A stretch of 26,752 bases of DNA from the NCBI GenBank assembly GCA_964554215.1, contig CAZKND010000011.1, forward strand, positions 1-26,752, read 5' to 3'. Positions within the stretch are counted from its first letter, which is position 1. Each line of letters begins with the position of its first letter. The position numbers were made by a program, and so were the translations under genes. A model generated the notes under the pieces. That model saw only the letters and a program-made list of their open reading frames with translations, ran no database searches and had not been told where the DNA came from. This stretch comes from CAYLJV01 sp964554215. GTDB taxonomy: Archaea > Hadarchaeota > Hadarchaeia > Hadarchaeales > JAGGTB01. Below are positions 1 to 7,521 of the stretch, piece by piece.

Positions 1-315
1 GTTCCTTCTATAGAAAATCTCCAAAAGAAAGTCAGAAAGATGGAAAAATACGATCACGATTTCAAAAAGATAATAGGATATTCAAACAGTAGTGAAGAAT
101 CAGTCAATATCCTGGATTTCCTAATCATATCACTAGGTGAAACAGAAAATAAAGATATCATAACTTTTGCCATGGGTGAAAAAGGAAGTTTCACGAGAGT
201 TACAGCTCCGGTGCTCGGATCACCCTTCACTTATGCCTCGATGAAAGAAAAAACAGCTCCAGGGCAATTAAAATTCTCAACTGTAAAAGATATTCTAGAC
301 AAGTACAAGGAATAA
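1..315 (+). CDS. aroD: 3-dehydroquinate dehydratase, type I (C-terminal part)
   Basis: Open from the first base of the window, so the N-terminal part, including the Schiff-base lysine region, lies outside; about 104 residues are visible. The enzyme dehydrates 3-dehydroquinate to 3-dehydroshikimate, the third step of the shikimate pathway, in the cytoplasm. Recognition rests on the C-terminal type I signature: MGEKGSFTRV (family position of the substrate-binding arginine), then APVLGSPFTYAS, then KTAPGQL, whose Thr and Gln fall where the family has Ser/Thr and Gln contacting the substrate. The next gene, 54 bases downstream on the same strand, encodes the following pathway enzyme, AroE. The internal methionine at base 40 is not the start because the frame runs upstream to the edge. 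Confidence 0.9.
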   Translation, partial: VPSIENLQKKVRKMEKYDHDFKKIIGYSNSSEESVNILDFLIISLGETENKDIITFAMGEKGSFTRVTAPVLGSPFTYASMKEKTAPGQLKFSTVKDILDKYKE

Positions 316-369
316 ATCAGATAACTCCATACTTAGGATTGTAAAGACCGAATATTTAGGGGTTAAATA

Positions 370-1227
370 ATGGATATATCAGGAGAAACTAAGATTGTGG
401 GCCTAATTGGCAATCCAGTAGAGCACAGTATGTCTCCCTCAATGCAAAACCCTGCTTTTCAACAAAAAGGATTGAATTATGTCTATGTAACTTTCAAAGT
501 CGAGGAAGAAAACATCGAAAAAGCGCTGGGAGGTATCAAGGGGCTCGAAATAGAAGGTGCGAATGTTACAATACCTCACAAATCTTCAGTAATTCCACAC
601 CTCGACAATATAGACGACACTGCAGAGAAAATAGGCGCAGTAAACACGATAAAAAGAGAAAAAAACGAATTGATAGGTTACAACACCGACGGAAAAGGCG
701 CATTGAAATCTTTGAAAAATAACTTAGGAGGAATAAAGGATAAAAAAGTCCTGATGCTGGGGGCAGGTGGAGCTGCAAGAGCCATCGGTTTTACCCTAGT
801 AGAAAATGAAGCTTCCCTAACCATCTCAAACCGTTCTGAAGAAAAAGGTGAAAACCTCGCATCCGAAATCGGAGAAAAGACCTCCACCGAAGTCAAACAT
901 ATCTCTCAAAAAAGAAACACTCTCAAAAAAGAAATCGAAAAACACGATATCCTAATAGATTCCACTTCTGTAGGAATGCATCCAAATGAAGATCAAACCT
1001 TAGTCGAATCCGAAATGATGAACGAAAATCTAACCGTTATGGACATCGTATACAATCCGAAAAAGACAAAATTGCTGAAAGAAGCGGAAAAGGCCGGCGC
1101 AAAAACTATCTCGGGGCTGGAAATGCTTGTCTATCAAGGTGCTGCCTCCTTCGAAATATGGACGGGAAAAAGCGCACCTATCGATACCATGATGAAAAAA
1201 GCAGAGAAATCTCTGGAGGAAAAATAA
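370..1227 (+). CDS. aroE: shikimate dehydrogenase
   Basis: Reduces 3-dehydroshikimate to shikimate with NADPH. At 285 residues it is the normal family length. The substrate-binding N-terminal domain shows the S-x-S-x-S element at residues 20-24 (HSMSPS), the catalytic lysine in NVTIPHK (Lys71), the conserved GAVNT (residues 89-93) and NTDG (105-108, with the catalytic Asp107). The Rossmann domain shows GAGGAARA at 131-138 and NRSEEK at 154-159. The C-terminal helix carries GLEMLVYQGA. The ATG start has AGGGG seven bases upstream. It is followed one base later by tyrA, and its 3' end carries the GGAGG Shine-Dalgarno motif of that gene, so the two are surely co-transcribed. Confidence 0.97.
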   Translation: MDISGETKIVGLIGNPVEHSMSPSMQNPAFQQKGLNYVYVTFKVEEENIEKALGGIKGLEIEGANVTIPHKSSVIPHLDNIDDTAEKIGAVNTIKREKNELIGYNTDGKGALKSLKNNLGGIKDKKVLMLGAGGAARAIGFTLVENEASLTISNRSEEKGENLASEIGEKTSTEVKHISQKRNTLKKEIEKHDILIDSTSVGMHPNEDQTLVESEMMNENLTVMDIVYNPKKTKLLKEAEKAGAKTISGLEMLVYQGAASFEIWTGKSAPIDTMMKKAEKSLEEK

Positions 1228-1228
1228 T

Positions 1229-2083
1229 ATGGATATAGCGATTATCGGTTCCGGAGAGATGGGCGAATGGTTTGCAAAATTCTTCAAAGAAAAAGAATGG
1301 AACGTGACCATCACTGACAAAGACCACGAAAAAGCCCTCAAAATAGCAGAAGAACTAGATATTGACGCGGAAAGAGACAATGAGAAAGCAGTGAAAGATT
1401 CTCAAATCACTATGATTTCAGTTCCCATCCAATCGACCTCAAAAGTAATCCAAGAAATCGAGGACGACCTAGATGAAGATTCCTTATTGATAGACATAGC
1501 TTCAGTGAAAAAAACAGTCGTCGAAAAAATGAAAGAGTTAGAAGTCGAATCCGAGCTAGCCTCCATACACCCATTATTCGGCCCCGGTGCAAAAAGTCTA
1601 GAGGGGCAAAATATCGCATCCATCAAAATCAAAACAGGACAGAAATATGAAAACTTCAAAGAAATATTATCAGACTCAGGGGCTAATATCTTCGAGATGA
1701 CTGCAGACGAACATGACAGGATAATGGCCACAACCCAATCTCTGACCCACTTCACAATATTGAGCTTCCTCTCTTCACTGGACTCAATGACAGACCTAGA
1801 AAAAGCTCAAAAATTATCCACACCCATGTTCCAAAAACTGTTAGACTTAGCGAAGGCTTTCCTAAGCGAAGATCCTAAGATATGCGAAGACATCCAAACG
1901 GAGAATATTTACGCAGAAGAGGCTCAAACAAAAGCGAAGGAAGCATCCGAATCGCTAGAATCCGCTATGAAGGACGAAAATATCGAAATTATCAGAGAAA
2001 TATTTGAAAAATATCGTGAAAAAATCGGTATGGAAGAAATAGAATCAACTTACAAAAAAATTTACGAAAAAGAGGACGAATAA
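1229..2083 (+). CDS. tyrA: prephenate dehydrogenase (TyrA family)
   Basis: Oxidative decarboxylation of prephenate to 4-hydroxyphenylpyruvate for tyrosine synthesis. The N-terminal Rossmann fold has G-x-G-x-x-G at residues 7-12 (GSGEMG), followed by an acidic residue at the end of beta-2 (TITD), which by family rule points to NAD rather than NADP. The TyrA signature HPLFGPGA begins at residue 114, and a conserved histidine sits in TQSLTHF. The C-terminal half is a helical dimerisation domain. There is no chorismate mutase domain fused at either end, and none is encoded elsewhere in the window. It lies one base after aroE and one base before pheA, so phenylalanine and tyrosine branches are translated from one message. 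Arogenate as the true substrate cannot be excluded. Confidence 0.93.
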   Translation: MDIAIIGSGEMGEWFAKFFKEKEWNVTITDKDHEKALKIAEELDIDAERDNEKAVKDSQITMISVPIQSTSKVIQEIEDDLDEDSLLIDIASVKKTVVEKMKELEVESELASIHPLFGPGAKSLEGQNIASIKIKTGQKYENFKEILSDSGANIFEMTADEHDRIMATTQSLTHFTILSFLSSLDSMTDLEKAQKLSTPMFQKLLDLAKAFLSEDPKICEDIQTENIYAEEAQTKAKEASESLESAMKDENIEIIREIFEKYREKIGMEEIESTYKKIYEKEDE

Positions 2084-2084
2084 A

Positions 2085-2906
2085 ATGAAAGTTGGAATCT
2101 TGGGGCCAAGAGGAACTTATTCCGAACTTGCAGCCAGAGAATATTTCGAAGAGGAGATAGAACTAATCACTTTCCCTCTAATCACGGACATCGCCGAAGC
2201 AGTAGAAGACGAAGAGATAGATGCGGGAATGGTCCCAATAGAAAGTCTTAGAAACGGTTCAGTAGGGGAAACTCTGGACGCTCTTGCATGGGTAGATGTG
2301 AAAGTCTATGCAGAAACGGTCCTACCTATAAAACATCACCTCCTAGGGCCTGAAAAAATAAATCTTGAAGAAATCAAACAAGTTCTATCACATCCTCAAG
2401 CCTTGGCCCAGTGCAAGGAGTTCTTGAGAGAAAACGTTCCAAATGCCGAACTGACGAGCACGAAAAGCACCGCTAAAGCCGCTAAGCAGATAGCTAAAGA
2501 GAAAGAATCCTACAGGGCTGCAATCGGTTCACGGGGATTGGCCGACCTTTACGATTTGGAAATATTGGAAGAGGAATTACAGGAAGAAAAAGGAGATGAA
2601 ACAAGATTCTTCTGTTTAAAGAAGGAAGACCATGACCCTACAGGAGATGATAAGACTTCGATAGTCTTCTACACGAAAGAAGACAGGCCAGGAATCCTCT
2701 ATGAAGTGCTTAAGAAGTTTGCCGAGCGAGATATCAACCTTACCAAGATAGAGTCGAGGCCTTCCAAGGAGGCTTTGGGCGATTACCTATTCTTTATCGA
2801 TTTCGAAGGCCATAGAAAGGATCCGAATGTGAAAGAGGTCCTTGAAAAATTGGAACCTAAAGTGGCTACGTTGAAAGTTATAGGGTCCTACAGCAAGCGA
2901 TATTAG
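2085..2906 (+). CDS. pheA: prephenate dehydratase with ACT domain
   Basis: Converts prephenate to phenylpyruvate. The catalytic PDT domain spans about residues 1-183: it starts with GILGPRGTYSE, has VPIESLRNGSVGET (the substrate-binding NGSV region) and the catalytic Thr-Arg-Phe motif at 173-175 (DETRFF). Residues 190-273 form an ACT domain with GILYEV (203-208) and ESRPS (223-227), the two motifs that bind phenylalanine for feedback inhibition. So allosteric control by phenylalanine is expected. As in most archaea, there is no fused chorismate mutase. It is part of the aro/tyr/phe run, eight bases before nadE. Confidence 0.96.
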   Translation: MKVGILGPRGTYSELAAREYFEEEIELITFPLITDIAEAVEDEEIDAGMVPIESLRNGSVGETLDALAWVDVKVYAETVLPIKHHLLGPEKINLEEIKQVLSHPQALAQCKEFLRENVPNAELTSTKSTAKAAKQIAKEKESYRAAIGSRGLADLYDLEILEEELQEEKGDETRFFCLKKEDHDPTGDDKTSIVFYTKEDRPGILYEVLKKFAERDINLTKIESRPSKEALGDYLFFIDFEGHRKDPNVKEVLEKLEPKVATLKVIGSYSKRY

Positions 2907-2914
2907 GTGGTTTA

Positions 2915-3724
2915 ATGAGTGTGGAAAAAGAGATTGAGGAAAGTCTGGAAATAGATGTTGAAAAAGTCAAAAACAGGATTATAGACTTCATACAGGAGAA
3001 AACCGAAGAAGCAAACGCAGAAGGAGCCGTAATAGGTCTAAGCGGAGGTCTGGACTCCTCAACTATAACATATCTCTCCAAAGAAGCCCTGGGTCAAGAA
3101 AACGTCTTAGGAATATTCATGCCTGAAAAAGGTGTCACGGAAGAAAAAGACTTCGAAGACGTGGAAAAAATCACGGAAAATTCGGGCATTGAATCAAAAA
3201 CCATCTCCATAGACAGTCTTTTAGAAGAGATGATGAACAAGGTGAAAGCTGACGAAGAAGAAAGACTAGGTCTCGCGAACATGAAAGCAAGAATCAGAAT
3301 GACTATACTTTACTATTACGCCAACATTAGAAATTCCCTAGTCATAGGGTCTAGCAACAAAAGTGAACTCCAATGCGGATACTTCACAAAGTTTGGAGAC
3401 GGCGCATCCGACATAGTTCCCATGAGTTCTCTCTATAAGACCCAAGAAAAGAAAATCGCTGAAGATATGGGGATTCCACAATCCATATTAGACAAACCAC
3501 CGACCGCCGGACTTTGGAAGAATCAAAGCGACGACAAAGAACTAGTACTACCTTACGAGAAACTCGACAAAATATACCGAGGATTAGAACTAGGATTCGA
3601 AAAAGAAGAAATAGCCAAAGCCCTAGAACTGGAAACTTCAGAGATTGAAAAGTTCCAAAATATGGAGAAAAAATCAGAACACAAAAGAAAAGGCCCTACT
3701 CATCTGGAGCTAGACCTGGATTAA
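2915..3724 (+). CDS. nadE: NAD+ synthetase, ammonia-dependent
   Basis: Amidates nicotinic acid adenine dinucleotide to NAD+ through an adenylated intermediate. The PP-loop SGGLDSS is at residues 43-49; GSSNKSE and GYFTKFGDGASD are the family NaAD/ATP-binding segments; PPTAGLW follows. At 269 residues there is no glutaminase domain, so ammonia is the expected nitrogen donor. The ATG start is preceded by GGTGG at a good distance. It is the last gene of the forward aromatic cluster; a functional link could be NAD supply for TyrA but is only a guess. Its stop codon overlaps the stop of the convergent EF-1A gene in a shared TTAA (3721-3724). Confidence 0.95.
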   Translation: MSVEKEIEESLEIDVEKVKNRIIDFIQEKTEEANAEGAVIGLSGGLDSSTITYLSKEALGQENVLGIFMPEKGVTEEKDFEDVEKITENSGIESKTISIDSLLEEMMNKVKADEEERLGLANMKARIRMTILYYYANIRNSLVIGSSNKSELQCGYFTKFGDGASDIVPMSSLYKTQEKKIAEDMGIPQSILDKPPTAGLWKNQSDDKELVLPYEKLDKIYRGLELGFEKEEIAKALELETSEIEKFQNMEKKSEHKRKGPTHLELDLD

Positions 3725-4986
3725 TCATTCTTGGGCTCTACTTTTTGACAAAGGCCAGCCGCAATTGTTTGGCCACCATGCCTTATAGCAAACCTTCCCA
3801 GCTGAGGAACTTCACTGGCTTCTTCTATGACCATAGGCTTAGTAGGTTTCACTCTGATTACACCTGCTTCACCTTTTCTCAGAAAATCAGGGTTCTCCTC
3901 AATGACCTTACCCGTACTGGAATCCACCTTCTTCTTTAACTCAATAATCTCTCCAGGAACGTTAGAAGACTGACAATGGAACAATGGAGTAAATCCTGGA
4001 GTTATGTAGGTCGGAGAATCCAAAATAATCACTTTTCCCTCAAATTCTTCCGCCACAGTCGGAGGATCTCTCGGTGAACCCGCTACATCCCCTCTCTTTA
4101 TCTCATCCTTAGAAACCCCTCTGACGTTAAAACCGACATTATCTCCCGGCTCCGCTTCATCTATCTCCTCATGGTGCATCTCAATAGTCTTAACTTCCCC
4201 TTTCACACCGGCAGGTTCAAAAACCACATTATCATCAACCCTGAGAGTCCCCGTCTCAATCTTACCTATAGGAACCGTACCTACCCCAGTCACGGAGTGA
4301 ACATCCTGAACCGGAAGACGCAAAGGTTTATCCACGGGTTTTTCCGATTCTCTCAAAGACTGTAAAGCATCTAGAACAGTATCCCCATCATACCATTCTA
4401 AATTATCACTAGGTTCGGAAACATTCTCCCCCTTGAAAGCTGAACCAGGGATAACCGGAAAATCAGAAGCATCTTCATAACCAATATTTTCAAGCAAAGG
4501 AATCAATTCCTTCTTAACTTCCTCATAAGGACCCTGTTGATAATTCACTTTATCCATCTTATTCACAACAATAACCAACTGATTCACTCCCAAAGTATAC
4601 GCTAAAGCAGCATGCTCTCTCGTCTGAGGCATAAGTCCATCGTCCGCAGCCACCACAAGAACAGCTGCATCCGCCTGGCTAGCTCCTGTTATCATATTCT
4701 TAACAAAATCGCTATGGCCCGGAGAGTCAATAATCGTGATCATATTCTCGTCAGTTTCCAGCTTTTCATAAGCCACATCTATCGTCAACCCACGGTCTCT
4801 TTCCTCTTCAAGATGGTCGAGAACCCAGGCAAACTTGAAAGATTCGGCTTCCTCATCTATATCTTCAGGAGATATGACTCCGGTCTCATATAGGAGTCGT
4901 CCCATCAAAGTAGACTTACCATGGTCGACATGACCAATTATAGCAAGGTTCACATGCGGTTTTTCTGACATTTTCCCTTTACTCAT
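3721..4986 (-). CDS. tuf: translation elongation factor 1A family GTPase (divergent)
   Basis: Full-length EF-1A/EF-Tu fold, 421 residues: G domain (about 1-215), domain 2 (about 220-315), domain 3 (about 318-421). GTPase motifs are complete: GHVDHGKST (18-26), the switch I end ERDRGLTID, DSPGH (87-91, with the catalytic-type His91), NKMD (142-145) and GSAF (181-184). Canonical EF-1A carries aminoacyl-tRNA to the ribosome. Domains 1-2 match archaeal EF-1A closely, but residues 337-346 (HCQSSNVPGE) replace the nearly invariant HCHTAQVAC-type segment of domain 3, and the C-terminal GRFAIRDMG element reads GRFAIRHGG. No rps10 gene follows it, unlike many archaeal tuf genes. It may be the main EF-1A or a paralogue. 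A second methionine at base 4971 gives the more usual N-terminus and is an alternative start. Confidence 0.85.
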   Translation of the reverse strand: MSKGKMSEKPHVNLAIIGHVDHGKSTLMGRLLYETGVISPEDIDEEAESFKFAWVLDHLEEERDRGLTIDVAYEKLETDENMITIIDSPGHSDFVKNMITGASQADAAVLVVAADDGLMPQTREHAALAYTLGVNQLVIVVNKMDKVNYQQGPYEEVKKELIPLLENIGYEDASDFPVIPGSAFKGENVSEPSDNLEWYDGDTVLDALQSLRESEKPVDKPLRLPVQDVHSVTGVGTVPIGKIETGTLRVDDNVVFEPAGVKGEVKTIEMHHEEIDEAEPGDNVGFNVRGVSKDEIKRGDVAGSPRDPPTVAEEFEGKVIILDSPTYITPGFTPLFHCQSSNVPGEIIELKKKVDSSTGKVIEENPDFLRKGEAGVIRVKPTKPMVIEEASEVPQLGRFAIRHGGQTIAAGLCQKVEPKND

Positions 4987-5062
4987 ATGACTCTTCTCTT
5001 AAGTCGTTTTTCTTAATAACAAAATTTTCAAGAGAAACCCGCCTAATAAGAGTAGAGTTAAG

Positions 5063-5830
5063 ATGGAAGATATCCACCCGGAACATCCCAGATCAGAATC
5101 ACTCAAAATAAGAGAGAAATTGGCCGACGGCTTGAAGAAGGGGCTGGTTTCTCCCGAAGGATTGGCAGCTCATGGGAGGGGAGAAGCCTTCGATTATCTA
5201 TTGGGTGAAAAAACGACCGAACCTGCAAAGGAAGCTATTAAAGCAGGAGCTGCATCTATCGTAAAAGCCGAAGACCCCGTGTTCTCCGTAAATGGAAATG
5301 TTTCCGCATTAGTCCCCGATGAGATTGGAAAGCTATCCAAAGAAACACGAGTGAAAATCGAAGTTAACCTATTCCACAAATCCAGAGAGAGGGAAAAAAG
5401 AATCGCCAGACATCTCAAAGATCACGGAGTTGAAAAAGTCCTGGGGATAGAAGAAGAACATTCAGCAAAGATACCTGAAATTCAAAGCGAAAGAGAAATA
5501 GTGGACAAGAGAGGCCAAAAAATTGCGGATTCAATAGTAGTACCTCTAGAAGATGGCGATAGAACTGAAAAATTAGTAAAAAATGGGAAAAAGGTCATCT
5601 CCGTAGACCTCAACCCAATGTCCAGAACTGCCCAATCCTCTCAAATAACCATAGTAGACAATCTCATCCGAGTCATGCCTCTACTTATAGAGAAGATAAA
5701 AGAGTTAAGAGAGCGATCCTCGGACAAAATTGATGAAATAATAAAAGGGTATGACAACGAAAAGAACCTGGGAAAAACCACTGATATAATGTTATCCACA
5801 TTAGAAAAGATGTCTAAAGGGGAGAATTAA
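5063..5830 (+). CDS. 4-phosphopantoate--beta-alanine ligase (archaeal phosphopantothenate synthetase)
   Basis: Archaeal-specific coenzyme A enzyme that joins 4-phosphopantoate to beta-alanine using ATP, giving 4'-phosphopantothenate. The 255-residue protein matches the former DUF137 family along its length. Diagnostic stretches are HPRSESLKIREKL near the N-terminus, HGRGEAFDYLLGEKTTEPA at about 38-56, SVNGNVSALVP, KIEVNLFHKS, VPLEDGDRTEKLVK and DLNPMSRTAQ, followed by TIVDN. The archaeal route runs PanB, ketopantoate reductase, pantoate kinase, then this enzyme; PanB is two genes downstream, while the reductase and the kinase are not in the window. It abuts the next gene with no spacer. It is divergent from the EF-1A gene across 76 bases that must hold both promoters. 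Confidence 0.93.
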   Translation: MEDIHPEHPRSESLKIREKLADGLKKGLVSPEGLAAHGRGEAFDYLLGEKTTEPAKEAIKAGAASIVKAEDPVFSVNGNVSALVPDEIGKLSKETRVKIEVNLFHKSREREKRIARHLKDHGVEKVLGIEEEHSAKIPEIQSEREIVDKRGQKIADSIVVPLEDGDRTEKLVKNGKKVISVDLNPMSRTAQSSQITIVDNLIRVMPLLIEKIKELRERSSDKIDEIIKGYDNEKNLGKTTDIMLSTLEKMSKGEN

Positions 5831-6475
5831 TTGAAACCTAAAGTCCAAGTAGCACTAGATTTGACGGATACAGAACAAGCGATAGAGATAGGAACAGAAG
5901 CAGTGAAAGGTGGAGTTGATTGGATTGAAGCTGGAACCCCCTTGATAAAATCCGAAGGTGTAGAAGCTATCGAAAAACTGGACGAAGAATTCCCTGAAAA
6001 AACGATCATAGCCGATATGAAAACTATAGACACTGGCGAATTAGAAGTGAGCTTAGCTGCAGAAGCCGGAGCGGACATAGTTTCCATTTTAGGACACTCC
6101 GCTGACAAAACAATCGAAGAAGCTGTAAAGATTTCAAAAAAATATAACATCAAAATAATCTCCGATTTAATCACAGTAAGCGAACCTTACGACAGCGTCG
6201 AAAGATTAGAAGATTTAGGAGTGGATTATATCGGAATACACACCGGAATAGACCAACAGAAAACCGGAAAAAGTCCACTCAAAGAATTAAAACCCGTTCT
6301 AGATAAAGCGACCGTCCCGATAGCCATAGCAGGAGGTCTTGAAGCAGAAAATTCGGCCAAAGCAATCGAAGAAGGAGCCTCAATAGTGATTGTAGGAAGC
6401 GCCATAACCAAAGCAGAAGACCCAGCCAAAGAAGCTGAAAAGATAGTTAACAATGTGAGGAATCTGAATGGATAA
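5831..6475 (+). CDS. hps: 3-hexulose-6-phosphate synthase (OMP decarboxylase superfamily)
   Basis: A 214-residue TIM barrel of the orotidine-5'-phosphate decarboxylase superfamily. The D-x-K-x-x-D signature at residues 62-67 is in the hexulose-phosphate-synthase form ADMKTIDTGE, and GIHTGID and VGSAITKAEDP near the C-terminus fit the family. The enzyme condenses formaldehyde with ribulose 5-phosphate; in archaea lacking the oxidative pentose phosphate pathway it is known to run backwards, making ribulose 5-phosphate and releasing formaldehyde. The start is TTG directly after the previous stop, with GGGGAG eight bases upstream. It sits between two CoA genes and overlaps panB by 8 bases. The isomerase partner (phosphohexuloisomerase) is not in the window. 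A 3-keto-L-gulonate-phosphate decarboxylase is a less likely reading. Confidence 0.86.
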   Translation: MKPKVQVALDLTDTEQAIEIGTEAVKGGVDWIEAGTPLIKSEGVEAIEKLDEEFPEKTIIADMKTIDTGELEVSLAAEAGADIVSILGHSADKTIEEAVKISKKYNIKIISDLITVSEPYDSVERLEDLGVDYIGIHTGIDQQKTGKSPLKELKPVLDKATVPIAIAGGLEAENSAKAIEEGASIVIVGSAITKAEDPAKEAEKIVNNVRNLNG

Positions 6476-7319
6476 AAAAATCACACCATGCGAGATAAAG
6501 AAGAAAAAGAAAAAAGATGAAAAGATAGTTTTCTTAACAGCCTACGATTATCCCTCAGCGAAGATATTGGATAAAACCGACATAGACGGTGTATTAGTAG
6601 GAGATTCCGTAGGAAATACAGTCCTAGGATACGAAAACACCTTACCGGTCTCTATGGATGAGATGATACATCACACAAAAGCAGTCTCGAAAGGCTTAGA
6701 AAATCAACTGCTCATAAGCGATATGCCATTCCTCTCATACCAAACGAGCACCGAAGAAGCTGTAAAAAACGCTGGAAGATTTCTGAAGGAGGGAAAAGCA
6801 GAAGCCGTGAAGATAGAGGGAGGTTCAGAATACGAAGAGGAAATAAAGAAAGTAATAGATGCAGGTATTCCTGTGATGGGCCATTTAGGATTAACACCTC
6901 AAAAAATAAAACAACTTGACGGATACAAACCACGAGGAAAATCAGTAAAAGAAGCAAAACAGATATTCGAAGACGCTAAGAAACTTGAAGATATGGGTGT
7001 ATTTAGCTTAGTTCTAGAATCCGTCCCTACAGAGCTTTCTGAAAAAATAACTAAAGAACTGGAGATACCCACTATAGGAATTGGAGCGGGAGTAAAATGC
7101 GACGGTCAAATACTTGTACTTCACGATCTCTTAGGAATATCAGAAACCAAACCAAAATTCGTGAAGAGTTATGCTGACTTATCATCCACAATAGAAGAAG
7201 CCGTAAAAGATTTCCAAACCGAAGTGGAAAACGAAGAGTTCCCAACTTCTGAAAACTCATATAACATGAAAAAAGAGTTCGTAAAAGAACTCGAAGAATC
7301 TCTGGAAGAAAACGACTAG
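6468..7319 (+). CDS. panB: 3-methyl-2-oxobutanoate hydroxymethyltransferase (ketopantoate hydroxymethyltransferase)
   Basis: Transfers a hydroxymethyl group from a methylene-tetrahydropterin to 2-oxoisovalerate, making ketopantoate, the first committed step to pantothenate and CoA. Metal ligands expected for the family are visible: Asp46 in GDSVGN, Asp85 in ISDMPF, and Glu117 in VKIEGG; the catalytic-type glutamate is Glu184 in LVLESVP. GHLGLTPQ (138-145) and GIGAGVKCDGQILVLHD are further PanB signatures. The 283-residue length is normal for the family. The N-terminus carries a run of lysines (residues 11-16) that is unusual but does not touch the barrel. It overlaps the upstream hps gene by 8 bases, so translation is probably coupled. 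Confidence 0.96.
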   Translation: MDKKITPCEIKKKKKKDEKIVFLTAYDYPSAKILDKTDIDGVLVGDSVGNTVLGYENTLPVSMDEMIHHTKAVSKGLENQLLISDMPFLSYQTSTEEAVKNAGRFLKEGKAEAVKIEGGSEYEEEIKKVIDAGIPVMGHLGLTPQKIKQLDGYKPRGKSVKEAKQIFEDAKKLEDMGVFSLVLESVPTELSEKITKELEIPTIGIGAGVKCDGQILVLHDLLGISETKPKFVKSYADLSSTIEEAVKDFQTEVENEEFPTSENSYNMKKEFVKELEESLEEND

Positions 7320-7521
7320 AGCAATGCTAAAAGTTCCTCAAAACTAAATATTTATCTTAAATCAGGACTTGATACTCGAATCGAAGAAGTTGAAATAACC
7401 TATACTACTAAAATGGAAACACAAATCACTATGATCCACTTCTCATGGTCACTGGAGAATCTTAACAAGGCGGATAATCATTTCAAAGGTCTAAGATGCC
7501 AAAATACGAATGAGACAAATA

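Noticed and set aside
6498..6516. Possible programmed frameshift in the A-rich lysine run of panB
   Set aside because: The frame is intact through the whole gene and the catalytic residues all follow in the same frame, so no frameshift is needed.
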